Below are positions 48,501-57,817 of a stretch of DNA of 64,000 bases, piece by piece; position 1 is the first letter of the stretch, and the number at the start of each line of letters is the position of its first letter. This stretch comes from Carnobacterium mobile DSM 4848. Its GTDB lineage: Bacteria; Bacillota; Bacilli; Lactobacillales; Carnobacteriaceae. The stretch is from positions 620,001 through 684,000 of the forward strand of contig NZ_JQMR01000001.1 in assembly GCF_000744825.1 (NCBI RefSeq), given 5' to 3'. The translations under genes and the position numbers were made by a program. The notes below the pieces were generated by a model. It was given only the letters and a program-made list of their open reading frames with translations, searched no databases and had not been told where the DNA came from.

Positions 48501-49162
48501 TGTTCTTTTTGCAGTAAGTAATCTTTCGCAATACTACTTTGTATTTGAAGCGGTTCAATTTGGCTATCTAGTTCATACACAATATCTTGAACGCGATTTA
48601 AGTTATCTTCCGTTTCAAATAATTTTTGCTCTGCTTTTTTCTTGCGTGTTTTATATTTAAACACTCCTGCAGCTTCTTCAAAAATAGAACGGCGGTCTTC
48701 CGGCTTACTATTAAAAATAGCTTCCACTTTCCCTTGAGAAATAATAGAAAAAGATTCTTTGCCTAAACCAGAATCCATAAACAATTCAATAATATCTCTT
48801 AACCGGCAAGCCTGCCTATTTAAATAAAATTCACTCTCGCCATTTCTATGAAGTCTTCTTGTAATGCTGATTTCCGAAAAATCTAACGGCAGAAAATGAT
48901 CTTCATTTTCTAATATTAAAGAGACTTCCGCGATATTCAATGGTTTTCGCATATCGGTTCCAGAGAAAATAATGTCATTCATTTTCCCGCCTCGTAAACT
49001 TTTAGCTGATTGTTCTCCTAATACCCAACGTATCGCTTCAATAATATTGCTTTTTCCACTGCCATTCGGCCCCACAACTGCGGTTACTCCTTCATGAAAC
49101 TCAATGGTCGTTTTTTCTGCGAATGATTTGAAACCAGCGATTTCGATTCTTTTTAATTGCAC
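45587..49162 (-). CDS. smc: Chromosome partition protein SMC
   Basis: The condensin ATPase. Walker A GPNGSGKSN at residues 32-40, two long coiled-coil arms (about 170-500 and 670-1000) around a hinge (about 505-660, with GGSMTGG), then the signature LLSGGERAFTAIALLFAI and Walker B FCILDEVEAALDEAN. It has about 1191 residues from GTG 49162; an ATG 9 codons upstream gives a start unlike other SMCs. It works with ScpA and ScpB, encoded at 8 kb. Confidence 0.95.
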   Translation of the reverse strand: MQLKRIEIAGFKSFAEKTTIEFHEGVTAVVGPNGSGKSNIIEAIRWVLGEQSAKSLRGGKMNDIIFSGTDMRKPLNIAEVSLILENEDHFLPLDFSEISITRRLHRNGESEFYLNRQACRLRDIIELFMDSGLGKESFSIISQGKVEAIFNSKPEDRRSIFEEAAGVFKYKTRKKKAEQKLFETEDNLNRVQDIVYELDSQIEPLQIQSSIAKDYLLQKEQLKDVEIALTVVEISQLKEQWAVQQLEIAAFNQQLNQMKAETNEIEQHLQLLKQQKQQFTDAFDNEQAQLVQAIQQYEQLEGQKQVLNEQTKHTKENREQYEQSKRQTLNKIADLEKKITQVKTLTDEKIQKQKELKKQLETAENERLMLSANSKETIEQLRDHYIDLMQQQTSLRNEQSYLDRTFSQSAQRRMKTSAIMTALEKELKEVASQLTAVTADRTASQQEIAKKLLQYQEQQATIQKQYTHLEKKEKMMYDALRVVQQAKAKKESLQELKDDYTGFYQGVKEVLKHKKQIGGIVGAVAELIVVPKESEIAIDIALGAASQNIIVQNEESGRKAIQYLKQKHSGRATFLPLSTIKPRRLPAAVEGKVKNQTGFIGIASDIVQYPDEIASIVQNLLGTTIVAHNLKAANEIAKLLQYSYRVVTLEGDVMNAGGSMTGGANKKGNQSSLFSRKNELSSLTQQISQMEQTLTAKEVEVRTLKQTVRKEEQKLEELRKSGEQQRLEEQELKNAAEINTEKHSRLQRELKAYQFEAQEAQQEAEEYNQRIQIITEELSILQEEMEQINHRIEIASSKNVEREQLQLAANETVQQRMTELATIKEQVTSLKKEHDLFNGQLTNEQQELTKLELHLQHMSQSDGSQKLTQKEIVAKLADLKEQKTKCERALLHNKEQQRLVQEQLDQLEQKGTIKQNQQQYIIEQKTKVEIAFNRNETMIENHLVYLNEEYQLNYEMAEKEYPLDISVEEAAQKVKLLKQSIKELGNVNVGAIEEFERIYERYTFLTEQRNDLLEAKESLYETMDEMDEEVKLRFSETFEAIRVRFSQVFPQLFGGGTAELQLTDPTNLLTTGIEIIAQPPGKKLQQLSLLSGGERAFTAIALLFAIIQVKPVPFCILDEVEAALDEANVARFGRYLRKFEGDTQFIVITHRKGTMEEANVLYGVTMQESGVSKLVSVRLEEVEEKEKLSVK

Positions 49163-49197
49163 AATAGACTGGCCCCTTTCCTTAAACATGTCATTAA

Positions 49198-49232
49198 TTG
49201 AGGATAAGCTCGTGCACGCAGCTTATCCTCAA
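49198..49232. repeat. Perfect 13-bp hairpin between rnc and smc
   Basis: TTGAGGATAAGCT (49198-49210) pairs exactly with AGCTTATCCTCAA (49220-49232). On the transcribed (minus) strand no T run follows, so it is not a normal terminator. A duplex like this could be an RNase III cutting site. Confidence 0.75.
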
Positions 49233-49239
49233 CGTATTT

Positions 49240-49935
49240 TTATTTGTCTTCTAAAATCAGTAAAGCATTTTCTGCAGCTACTTGTTCAGCTGCTTTTTTT
49301 GTTTTTCCTTGTCCTTGCCCCAGTACTTGGCCTTCTGCACTGACCTCAACAACAAACATTTTTTGATGAGCCGGACCAACTTCTTCAACTAAACGGTAAT
49401 CAATGGTAATTTCGCCTTTTTTTTGTAAATATTCTTGTAAATTTGTTTTGTGATCCATCACATGTGAGAAAGCACCGGATTGAATTTTAGGGAAAATAGT
49501 TTGTTTCAAAAAAGCCAACACACTGTCGATCCCTTGATCCAAATATAAAGCTCCAATAAAAGATTCGAATAAATCGCAAAGCAAAGCTGGTCTTTTACGA
49601 CCATCCATTCGTTCTTCGCCTTTGCCTAAACGTATATAACGGTCAAAGCCGCATTCTTTTGCAAATAAGCTTAAACTTGCTTCACAAACAATTGCAGCTC
49701 TTAGTTTAGTTAATTTGCCTTCGGGCAGTTTTGGATAATGCTCAAATAAATACCTTGAAATGATTAATTCCAATACCGCATCTCCCAGAAATTCGATTCG
49801 TTCGTTATCTTTTAAATGTTGGTTCCTGTGCTCATTCACATATGATGAATGCGTGAAAGCTTCTTCTAAATAGGCAGTATTTTGAAATGTAATATCATAT
49901 TTTCTTTTGATCTCTTTTAAAAATGATTCATTCAT
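49240..49935 (-). CDS. rnc: Ribonuclease III
   Basis: A 231-residue double-strand RNA endonuclease that processes rRNA and some mRNAs. The catalytic domain holds NERIEFLGDAVLELII (signature, residues 41-56 region) and LCDLFESFIGALYLDQG; the dsRNA-binding domain (about 155-228) ends GQGKTKKAAEQVAAENAL. It lies just before smc. Confidence 0.96.
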   Translation of the reverse strand: MNESFLKEIKRKYDITFQNTAYLEEAFTHSSYVNEHRNQHLKDNERIEFLGDAVLELIISRYLFEHYPKLPEGKLTKLRAAIVCEASLSLFAKECGFDRYIRLGKGEERMDGRKRPALLCDLFESFIGALYLDQGIDSVLAFLKQTIFPKIQSGAFSHVMDHKTNLQEYLQKKGEITIDYRLVEEVGPAHQKMFVVEVSAEGQVLGQGQGKTKKAAEQVAAENALLILEDK

Positions 49936-50061
49936 TTTTTTTCTCCTCTCGACCAGACTTGTCCAATCATTCTTATTATACTGTGTTTTACAGTAAAAAT
50001 AAATAGTTTCACTGTTTAGCTGTTCAAATCAGCTTATTCTTCTTTCGAAAAAAGCTTAAAT

Positions 50062-50112
50062 AAAAAATCCGGTTCTTAAGAAATGTGTTTTCCTTAAGAA
50101 CCGGCGGTTTTT
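50062..50112. terminator. Terminator after acpP
   Basis: CCGGTTCTTAAG (50069-50080) pairs with CTTAAGAACCGG (50093-50104), with a T run after it on the minus strand. Confidence 0.9.
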
Positions 50113-50119
50113 TATGAAC

Positions 50120-50362
50120 TTAGTTTAAGTTAGCTTCGATGTAATCTACTGCGTCTCCAACTGAAGAGATATTTTCTGCATCATCATCAGAAATTTCTGT
50201 TCCAAAAACGTCTTCTAATTCCATGACTAATTCTACGATATCTAGTGAGTCTGCACCTAAATCATCTTTAAATGTCATTTCATTGGTCACTTTTTCTTCG
50301 TCTATTCCAAAACGTTCAACGATTATTTTTTTTATTTTTTCAAAAGTTTCGTTTTTTGACAA
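50120..50362 (-). CDS. acpP: Acyl carrier protein
   Basis: An 80-residue acidic four-helix protein. Ser39 in [15 protein letters not shown] takes the 4'-phosphopantetheine. It carries acyl chains in fatty acid synthesis and donates them to PlsX. It lies 109 bp after plsX. Confidence 0.95.
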   Translation of the reverse strand: MSKNETFEKIKKIIVERFGIDEEKVTNEMTFKDDLGADSLDIVELVMELEDVFGTEISDDDAENISSVGDAVDYIEANLN

Positions 50363-50471
50363 TCTTTACACCTCCGTTTGGCTTTTCCATTATGACTTAC
50401 TTTTCACATCTGAACATACTTATTTTACAGATACTTTTTCAGAATGTCTAGACCTTTTTATGAATTGCTTT

Positions 50472-51494
50472 TTATCCTTCTAAATTATCCAAATCTGCTT
50501 GTTTAGCTTCAAACTGATTGACAAGGTCATCAATTACTTTTGAAGCCAACATTTCATGAATTTGCTTAATAGTATAATAAACTGCTTCTTTTCCAGTAGA
50601 ACCGTGTGTTTTAACCACAGGTGCTTTGACTCCAAATAAAACTGATCCCCCATGTTTAGAGTAATCCAGCACATCTTTCATGCCGGATAAACTATCTTTC
50701 AACAAAAGACCGCCTACTTTAGCCTTTGGTCCATTATCATACACCGCTTTTTTCAGCAATTGCATCATGGATAATGCCGTTCCTTCAATTGTTTTTAACA
50801 CAGCATTTCCAGTATACCCATCTGTTACAACAACATCCGCTACGCCGCTTAACAATTCACGCGCCTCCACATTGCCAATAAAGTTAATACTTGGCTCAGC
50901 CTTCAATAATTGATGCGCTCTTTTAGTGATGTCATTTCCTTTATTTTCTTCTGTTCCATTATTCAATAAACCAACAGTAGGGTTGGAAATACCTTGGACA
51001 AACTTAGCATACTCACTCCCTAAGATGGCATATTGGTGAATATTCTCTGGTTTAGTATCCGCATTTGCTCCAACATCCATTAAATTAAACGTCTTTTCTG
51101 CTTCTGTAATGACTGGCATTGTTACCAATAAACCAGGGCGGTCGATTCCTTTGATGCGTCCGATGATCAGCAATCCTGCTGTCAATAGTGCTCCTGTATT
51201 ACCTGCTGAAAAAAGAGCATCTGCTTCTTTGTTTTTTACGGCTTGCGCAGCTAAAACCATTGAAGCATTTTTCTTGCGTCGTACTGAGCGAACAGGATCA
51301 TCTTCACTGTTTATTTTTTCATCTGTATGCACAATTTTAATATTAGGTTCACCTGTTAAGTACTGTTTGATGGCTGTTTCATTTCCATATAAAATGAATT
51401 CCATCTCCTTGAATTCCTTGGCTGCTAACACGACTCCCTCTACTATTGCTTTAGGAGCGTTATCTCCGCCCATTGCATCTACTGCAATTCTCAT
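50472..51494 (-). CDS. plsX: Phosphate acyltransferase PlsX
   Basis: Makes acyl-phosphate from acyl-ACP, the first step of phosphatidic acid synthesis through PlsX and PlsY. It has 340 residues with [20 protein letters not shown] in the N-terminus, DVGANAD and YGGSVLFG-like [14 protein letters not shown]. In many Firmicutes it lies before fabD; here only acpP follows. Confidence 0.95.
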   Translation of the reverse strand: MRIAVDAMGGDNAPKAIVEGVVLAAKEFKEMEFILYGNETAIKQYLTGEPNIKIVHTDEKINSEDDPVRSVRRKKNASMVLAAQAVKNKEADALFSAGNTGALLTAGLLIIGRIKGIDRPGLLVTMPVITEAEKTFNLMDVGANADTKPENIHQYAILGSEYAKFVQGISNPTVGLLNNGTEENKGNDITKRAHQLLKAEPSINFIGNVEARELLSGVADVVVTDGYTGNAVLKTIEGTALSMMQLLKKAVYDNGPKAKVGGLLLKDSLSGMKDVLDYSKHGGSVLFGVKAPVVKTHGSTGKEAVYYTIKQIHEMLASKVIDDLVNQFEAKQADLDNLEG

Positions 51495-51574
51495 ACTGCT
51501 GGCCTCCCTATAATTTTCCGCTTTGTCTTTTTAGTTGTTTTGATCGTAGTTTTAAACCTGTTTTTTGCCCATTG

Positions 51575-53626
51575 TTAGTTAAAGTTGACTCCCGTTAAAT
51601 TTTCTAATCCAATAGCCTGTCGTAATTCATGATAGGCAGGATTCGTTAAAAAGTCAGGTTGGTTGACTAATGCTGTCGCTTCTTCTCTCGCAGCTTCCAA
51701 AGCACCAAAATCACCAATAATGTCGCCAACTTTAAAATCAGGCAAACCAGATTGCTTGGATCCAAATAGATCTCCTGAACCTCTTAATTCTAAATCTTTT
51801 TCGCTTAAAATAAAACCATCGTTTGTTTCCGTCATAATCTTCATTCGCTCAATCCCAGTTTCACTTTTTGGATTGGCCACTAAAATACAATAAGATTCTT
51901 TATGCCCTCTTCCGACTCTTCCTCTCAATTGGTGCAATTGAGATAAGCCAAATCGATCAGCATCGTAAATCACCATTGTCGTAGCATTCGGCACATTCAC
52001 TCCAACTTCGATCACGGTAGTTGAAACCAGGACCTGTAATTTATTTTCTTTGAACTCTTGCATAATGGCTTCTTTTTCGGCCGGCTTCATTTTACCATGC
52101 AGCAAACCTACCCGGTAGCGCGTTGCGTAGTAAGAAGAAAGATTATTATAAATGTCTGTAGCATTCTTAACATCTAGACTTTCAGACTCTTCAATCAAAG
52201 GACAAATTACATAGGCTTGTGACCCTGCTTGTAATTGTCGTTCTATGAACTCTAAGGTTCCTTCAAAATTTTTAGGTCTCGTCCATATCGTTTCAATAGG
52301 AATACGACCAGCAGGCAATTCATCAATAACGGAAACATCCATTTCACCATAAGTCGTGATGGCTAATGTCCTGGGTATAGGCGTTGCGGTCATGAATAAA
52401 ACATCAGGTTCTTTGCCTTTGCTTCGCAACGTTTTTCTTTGATTTACCCCAAAACGATGTTGCTCGTCTGTAATCACTAATCCTAGATTTGCAAAATGAA
52501 CATCTTCTTGAATCAACGCATGAGTGCCAATGATAACATCTAACTGACCTGTAGCCAATTCTTCTAAAAGAATACGCCGCTCTTTTGCTTTGGTTGAGCC
52601 TGTCAATAAGGCTATTCGAACTTCTAAAGGATCAAATAATTGGCTTAAACTTTCCATATGTTGTTCAGCTAAAATCTCAGTTGGAATCATCAATGCCGAT
52701 TGGTACCCTGCATTGGCAGCAGCAAATAATGCAATAGCCGCTACAATTGTTTTTCCACTGCCCACATCTCCTTGTAATAACCGGTGCATATGTCTTGCTT
52801 CTTTCAAATCATTACAAATTTCATTAACGACTCTTTTTTGGGCCGTAGTTAATTCAAAAGGCAGTGTTTTTATAAAGCGGCGTAAGTCTGCTACATCATA
52901 CTTAATTTGTGTCCCGTGTCCGCTTGCTGTTTGTTTTTTTCGTAAACTTTGTAATTTAAGCTGATACAATAAAAACTCTTCAAAAATAACTTCTCTTCTA
53001 GCTTGTCTCGTTTGTTCTTCTGTTGCAGGAAAATGCATTCCATAAATTGCGGCTTGATGAGAAACCAGTCGGTACTTCTTTCTTAAAAAATCCGGCAGCG
53101 TTTCCGGTATCAGCTCGTGGTATTCTTGGTACGCTTTTGTGACCAAATCGAACAGTGTTTTTTGTTTGATTCCTTTATTTGTACGGTAAATAGATTCGAA
53201 ATCCCCGCCATCTTGATTTGCAGAAGCTGTCCCGAGTATCTTGATGCCTGTCAGACTTTTTCGCTTGGCATCCCATTTCCCAAAAACTGCTAATTCTTCC
53301 CCTGCAATAATTTTACTTTTTAAATAAGGTTGGTTAAAAAAAGTAATTGAAATAACAGCATGGTCAATTACTAGTCGAAAAGATAAACGGTTTTTTTTAG
53401 GACCAAAACGACTTACTACTGCTTCAGAAACCACATTCCCTTTCAAGGTAACTTTTTCTTGATCTTCTATTTCTAATAAATTTTTTTCTTGAATGTCTTC
53501 ATATCGAAATGGATAATGCGAAAGCAAATCTAGAATAGTAAAGATACCCAATTGGTGTAATGCTTCAAGCCGCTTTTCACCTACAGAAGGAAGAACAGAC
53601 ACTGGATCATAAATTGATTTCCCCAT
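51575..53626 (-). CDS. recG: ATP-dependent DNA helicase RecG
   Basis: A branch-migrating helicase that rescues stalled forks. The N-terminal wedge domain with OB fold (about 60-160) is followed by the SF2 core: GDVGSGKTIVA, the DEQH box in VITDEQHRFG, TATPIPRTL and QLRGRVGRG. Start ATG 53626 (MGKSIYDPV) gives 683 residues, the family length; its ribosome site is weak, and an in-frame start 39 codons earlier adds an odd N-terminus. Confidence 0.94.
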   Translation of the reverse strand: MGKSIYDPVSVLPSVGEKRLEALHQLGIFTILDLLSHYPFRYEDIQEKNLLEIEDQEKVTLKGNVVSEAVVSRFGPKKNRLSFRLVIDHAVISITFFNQPYLKSKIIAGEELAVFGKWDAKRKSLTGIKILGTASANQDGGDFESIYRTNKGIKQKTLFDLVTKAYQEYHELIPETLPDFLRKKYRLVSHQAAIYGMHFPATEEQTRQARREVIFEEFLLYQLKLQSLRKKQTASGHGTQIKYDVADLRRFIKTLPFELTTAQKRVVNEICNDLKEARHMHRLLQGDVGSGKTIVAAIALFAAANAGYQSALMIPTEILAEQHMESLSQLFDPLEVRIALLTGSTKAKERRILLEELATGQLDVIIGTHALIQEDVHFANLGLVITDEQHRFGVNQRKTLRSKGKEPDVLFMTATPIPRTLAITTYGEMDVSVIDELPAGRIPIETIWTRPKNFEGTLEFIERQLQAGSQAYVICPLIEESESLDVKNATDIYNNLSSYYATRYRVGLLHGKMKPAEKEAIMQEFKENKLQVLVSTTVIEVGVNVPNATTMVIYDADRFGLSQLHQLRGRVGRGHKESYCILVANPKSETGIERMKIMTETNDGFILSEKDLELRGSGDLFGSKQSGLPDFKVGDIIGDFGALEAAREEATALVNQPDFLTNPAYHELRQAIGLENLTGVNFN

Positions 53627-53804
53627 AATATAGCAACCATTATTTAAAACAACAGCTGGAGTGATTAAATACTGGTTGTTTTTCTTCTCTCCCTTCTCTG
53701 GTTGTATTTTAGGCTGCTTAATAAACACTTGAAAAATAGACAAAAATAAGTAAAAATAAAAAATTATTTTTATTATTTCTGTCTATTTTCATTGGATTAT
53801 CAAA

Positions 53805-55484
53805 TTACTCTACTGAAAGCAAATAAGGATAAACAGGTTGCTGTCCTTCATGTATCTCTACTTCTACGTCTGGATAGTCTTGGCTGATTTCAGCAGCAAT
53901 TGCTTCTGCTTCAGTCATATCTGCTCCTTCGCCTAATAAAATCGTAACGATTTCACTATCTTCAGAAATCATTTTCTTAAGCGTATCTAGCACAGCTTCT
54001 TTACGATTGGTTGTGGACACTTTGATTTTCCCGTCAATGATTCCCATATAATCGTCTTTCTTAATGCTGATTCCTTCAATTTCAGTGTCTCGAACAGCAG
54101 TTGTGATTTGTCCACTGATGACATTTTCCAACTCTGCACTCATTTCTTTTTTGTTTGTTTCTAAATCATTCAGCTCATTAAAGGCTAACATAGCAGACAT
54201 TCCTTGAGAAACGGTTCTGCTAGGCACCACAACAACAGGTAATTCACTAACTTCTGCAGCTTGATCAGCAGCCATAAAAATATTTTTGTTGTTTGGTAAA
54301 ATGATGACTTTTTCAGCATGAATGGCTTCAATGGCTTTTAAGATATCTTCGGTACTAGGATTCATTGTTTGGCCACCGCTGATAACATAATTGACACCTA
54401 AGCTCTTAAACAGGCTTTGAACACCTTCGCCTGCAGCAACAGCTATCACACCATAAGGTTTTTTCTCAGCAGAAGCTGTATGATCAGCATGAGCTTCTTC
54501 ATTTTCTAAAATAGTTTCATGTTGTAACCGCATGTTGTCTACTTTAATTTTTACTAATGAGCCGAATTCTTGTCCATAATTCATTACCTCTCCTGGTTGT
54601 TCAGTATGGACATGAACTTTGACAATTTCGTCATCAGAGACAACTAAAAGAGAATCACCTATTTCATTTAGATGATTACGGAAAGTGTCATAATCGAACT
54701 CTTGCTTAACTGTTTCTCCTTCACCTATTTTAACCATAATTTCAGTACAGTAGCCATATTTGATGTCTTCTGTTGCAATATGATTAGAAACACTGCGATG
54801 GTGTTCAGCATTTACCATTTCTGTCATTTCCTGAGGAGATGGTTGATAAACTTCCACTTCACTAATTTTTCCAGATAATACTTCTAAAAATCCTTCATAA
54901 ATAAATAGTAGTCCTTGTCCGCCACTATCGACAACGCCTACTTCTTTTAAGACTGGTAATAAATCAGGAGTTCTATCTAGAGATTTTTTAGCTTCGCGTA
55001 CGATGGCTTCCATCACTTCAACGATATTCTCAGTGGTCTTAGCTTGCTTTTCACCAGCTTTTGCTGATTCACGCGCCACAGTTAAAATGGTTCCTTCAAC
55101 TGGTTTCATTACAGCTTTATAAGCGGTTTGGACTCCATTTGTAAAAGCAGCAGCAAACTCTTTTGCTGTTAACGTTTCTTTACCTTCAATTGCTTTTCCA
55201 AACCCTCTGAACAATTGAGATAAAATTACTCCAGAATTTCCCCGGGCTCCCATTAATAATCCTTTTGATAGAGCCGCAGCTAATTGATCGATATGATCTG
55301 AAGTCGTATTGTCTATCGATTTAACTCCACTAGCTAATGATAAATTCATATTTGTTCCTGTGTCTCCATCTGGAACAGGAAAAACATTTAAAGAGTTAAC
55401 ATATTCTGCATTTGTATCCAACCGTTTGGCTCCTACTGAAACCATTTTGCGGAATTGCTTCCCTTCTAACTTTGTAACATTCAC
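53805..55484 (-). CDS. fakA: Fatty acid kinase, catalytic subunit FakA (DAK2 domain, YloV)
   Basis: Phosphorylates fatty acids held by FakB so that they can enter phospholipids. The N-terminal DhaL/DAK2 domain (about 1-200) has NVFPVPDGDTGTNM and GARGNSGVILSQ; the middle and C-terminal parts (about 300-559) form the FakB-binding region. Start is the second of two GTG codons, 55484, 8 bases after AAGGAGG. FakB is not in the window. In Firmicutes the gene typically follows an Asp23 gene and precedes recG, as here. Confidence 0.92.
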   Translation of the reverse strand: MNVTKLEGKQFRKMVSVGAKRLDTNAEYVNSLNVFPVPDGDTGTNMNLSLASGVKSIDNTTSDHIDQLAAALSKGLLMGARGNSGVILSQLFRGFGKAIEGKETLTAKEFAAAFTNGVQTAYKAVMKPVEGTILTVARESAKAGEKQAKTTENIVEVMEAIVREAKKSLDRTPDLLPVLKEVGVVDSGGQGLLFIYEGFLEVLSGKISEVEVYQPSPQEMTEMVNAEHHRSVSNHIATEDIKYGYCTEIMVKIGEGETVKQEFDYDTFRNHLNEIGDSLLVVSDDEIVKVHVHTEQPGEVMNYGQEFGSLVKIKVDNMRLQHETILENEEAHADHTASAEKKPYGVIAVAAGEGVQSLFKSLGVNYVISGGQTMNPSTEDILKAIEAIHAEKVIILPNNKNIFMAADQAAEVSELPVVVVPSRTVSQGMSAMLAFNELNDLETNKKEMSAELENVISGQITTAVRDTEIEGISIKKDDYMGIIDGKIKVSTTNRKEAVLDTLKKMISEDSEIVTILLGEGADMTEAEAIAAEISQDYPDVEVEIHEGQQPVYPYLLSVE

Positions 55485-55541
55485 CACTATATCCTCCTTC
55501 GTCACTTTTTAAAACAAGTGACTATGACAATTTCTTTTTAT

Positions 55542-55904
55542 TTAGTCTTTTAAAACACGTACCCCTTGCACATAAACATTTACTGCATCAGCAGATATGC
55601 CCAGCATGGTTTCTAAATCATATTTCACTCTTTCTTGTACATTACGGCTCACTTCAGAAATTTTTGTTCCGTAACTAACAACAATATAAACATCCACCAT
55701 TACGTTATTGTCTTCTTGTCGAACAACTACGCCGCGCGAATAATTTTCTTTTTTAAGTATATCATTTAAATTATCACGAATTTGGTTTTTACTTGCCATA
55801 CCAACAATTCCAAAGATCTCAGTTGCGGCTCCTCCTACAACTGTTGCAATTACTTCGTTTGAAATATCAATAACGCCAAATTGTGTTTTGATTTTAACTG
55901 CCAT
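55542..55904 (-). CDS. Asp23/Gls24-family protein (YloU)
   Basis: A 120-residue Asp23-domain protein: ISNEVIATVVGGAATEIFGIVGMAS and VDVYIVVSYGTKISEV, quoted in parts, are typical. The family is linked to cell-envelope stress. It has AGGAGG upstream, faces rpmB, and leads the fakA-recG group. Confidence 0.9.
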   Translation of the reverse strand: MAVKIKTQFGVIDISNEVIATVVGGAATEIFGIVGMASKNQIRDNLNDILKKENYSRGVVVRQEDNNVMVDVYIVVSYGTKISEVSRNVQERVKYDLETMLGISADAVNVYVQGVRVLKD

Positions 55905-56227
55905 GGTAAAAATCCTCCTTTTGGCTAGTCAGCCATGAATTACTCCTTCACATTTTATCATAGCCAGCAGAATAAGAAAAGGTTAATAGGAAAACTCCCC
56001 ACTTCTTTCTTTTGAAATTCATCCCATTTGTTTGTTTCACAAGTACTTTTTCAATAACAGGGCTTTTTAAAAGAAAACAAACTTTTTTCTTTTAAAAAAG
56101 AATGCTGTCAAGTAAAATTCCTTGAAAGAAAGATGTTGCAAATGTTGTCTAATTATGATAAATTATCAAAGTATGAGTGTATAGATTGAAGCCTTGCTTC
56201 GAGATATCGGCAAAGGAGGAAAGAATA
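55905..56227. other. Divergent promoter region between the Asp23 gene and rpmB
   Basis: A 13-bp inverted repeat TTTTAAAAGAAAA/TTTTCTTTTAAAA lies at 56065-56097. For rpmB a likely promoter is TTGCAA near 56134 with TAAATT about 17 bp on. The minus-strand promoter of the Asp23 gene was not clear. Confidence 0.45.
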
Positions 56228-56416
56228 ATGGCTAAAGTATGTGTCGTAACAGGACGTAAAGCAAAAAGTGGTAACAACCGTTCTCACGCTTTAAACAAAA
56301 CAAAACGTACATGGGGTGCTAACTTACAAAAAGTTCGCATTTTAGTTGATGGAAAACCTAAAAAAGTTTGGGTTTCTGCTCGCGCTCTTAAATCAGGTAA
56401 AGTTGAACGCGTGTAA
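56228..56416 (+). CDS. rpmB: 50S ribosomal protein L28
   Basis: A 62-residue L28 starting [23 protein letters not shown] 56228 follows AAAGGAGG by 9 bases. It is on the plus strand, opposite its neighbours, as it is in Bacillus relative to the yloU group. This form has only the N-terminal Cys and no full zinc set. Confidence 0.96.
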   Translation: MAKVCVVTGRKAKSGNNRSHALNKTKRTWGANLQKVRILVDGKPKKVWVSARALKSGKVERV

Positions 56417-56426
56417 TTTCAATAAT

Positions 56427-56464
56427 AAAAAAGAGGTTGAGACTTTGTCTCTACCTCTTTTTTG
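56427..56464. terminator. Terminator after rpmB
   Basis: AAAAAAGAGGTTGAGAC pairs with GTCTCTACCTCTTTTTT; also placed to end the thiN transcript. Confidence 0.9.
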
Positions 56465-56509
56465 TTCTATTTTATATGCAGCAGATCTAACTGTTCTTGG
56501 GCCTAACTC

Positions 56510-57157
56510 TTAATCTTTACTTTGAATGACTGCAATTAAACCCGTTTGAAATGAAAAAAGAGTGGTATCTGATACAAATTCATTACTAGCTAATGAAGTG
56601 GGGTAAGCAAAATCTGCTTCTTTCAATTGGTATTTGGCATCAAACAAAGTCAGCTTTTCAACAGCTGTCAGACAAATAAAAGCCAAGTATTTTTTATCTT
56701 CTTCTTTTTTTAACTCGTATATCCCTGGTTGATAGTAAGAAATACTATTTTGACGATCAGAAATCTGTAACTTTGCAAGATGCGGCCGCACTTTCGGTTG
56801 AAAAACCAGCCATAAATTATTCAATAGATGATCCAATCTTCCGCCAGTTGCTCCATAGATCGTCACCTTTTCTGGAACAAATTCAGTAAAAGCCGCTTCT
56901 ACAGCAATTTCCGTATCCGTGGAATCCTTTTCCGCTTTAAAACGGCGAACATCTTTAACTTCTTTTTTTATCCACTCGAACTCGTCTTTAGAAACAGAAT
57001 CAAAATCCCCTAAAGCAATGTACGGTTTAATCCCTAATTCCAATAATCTCACTGCTCCCCGATCAACACCAATCCAAAGAAGCCCATCGCGATTCAGCTT
57101 ATTGAGATCAGGAAGCGTCATTTCCGGTCCTCCAACCAGGATCGCTATTTCAACCAT
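56510..57157 (-). CDS. thiN: Thiamine pyrophosphokinase
   Basis: Makes thiamine pyrophosphate from thiamine and ATP. It has 215 residues with GVDRGAVRLLELGIKPYIALGDFDS and GATGGRLDHLLNNLWL, quoted in outline, the two conserved active-site regions. It starts 1 bp after the rpe stop. No TPP riboswitch was found, as expected from its place in the rsgA-rpe-thiN unit. Confidence 0.93.
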   Translation of the reverse strand: MVEIAILVGGPEMTLPDLNKLNRDGLLWIGVDRGAVRLLELGIKPYIALGDFDSVSKDEFEWIKKEVKDVRRFKAEKDSTDTEIAVEAAFTEFVPEKVTIYGATGGRLDHLLNNLWLVFQPKVRPHLAKLQISDRQNSISYYQPGIYELKKEEDKKYLAFICLTAVEKLTLFDAKYQLKEADFAYPTSLASNEFVSDTTLFSFQTGLIAVIQSKD

Positions 57158-57158
57158 C

Positions 57159-57809
57159 TTAACAAAGCGCTTCTTTCAATGCTTTTATCTGCTCTGACGG
57201 TTGATCAGCTCCATAAATATACGAACCGGCAACAAAAACGCTTGCTCCTGCAGCTTTACATAGTTTCGCTGTTTCAGGAATAATGCCGCCGTCCACTTCT
57301 ATTTCATAATGGTAGCCTTTGTCTTTCTTCAATTCAGTTAATTGGGTAATTTTATTTACTGCCCCTTTGATGAAACTTTGCCCGCCAAAACCGGGATTAA
57401 CCGTCATCACCAATACCATATCGACCTCATCTAAAACCGGCATGATTGCTTCTACAGGCGTTCCCGGATTGATCACAACACCCGCTTTAACCCCTTGAGT
57501 TTTGATAAGTTGAATAGCACGATGGATGTGATGAGTACTTTCAACATGAACCGTAATAATATCTGCACCTGCTTTAGCAAAAGCTTCAATATACTTTTCA
57601 GGATCTTCAATCATCAAATGACAATCCAAAGGTAATTTTGTAATAGGACGAATAGCTGAAACAATATTGGGTCCAAAAGTTAAATTAGGCACAAAGTGTC
57701 CATCCATTACATCAACATGGATGTAGTCTGCCCCTCCTGCTTCAACGACTTGTATATCTCTTTCTAAATTGGCAAAATCTGCACTTAAAATTGATGGCGC
57801 TATTTTCAT
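57159..57809 (-). CDS. rpe: Ribulose-phosphate 3-epimerase
   Basis: Links ribulose-5-phosphate and xylulose-5-phosphate in the pentose phosphate pathway. A TIM barrel of 216 residues with APSILSADFANL, HVDVMDGHFVPNLTFG, NPGFGGQSF and EVDGGI. Start ATG 57809 follows GAGG by 6 bases. It lies 8 bp after rsgA. Confidence 0.96.
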   Translation of the reverse strand: MKIAPSILSADFANLERDIQVVEAGGADYIHVDVMDGHFVPNLTFGPNIVSAIRPITKLPLDCHLMIEDPEKYIEAFAKAGADIITVHVESTHHIHRAIQLIKTQGVKAGVVINPGTPVEAIMPVLDEVDMVLVMTVNPGFGGQSFIKGAVNKITQLTELKKDKGYHYEIEVDGGIIPETAKLCKAAGASVFVAGSYIYGADQPSEQIKALKEALC

Positions 57810-57817
57810 TTTTTTCC

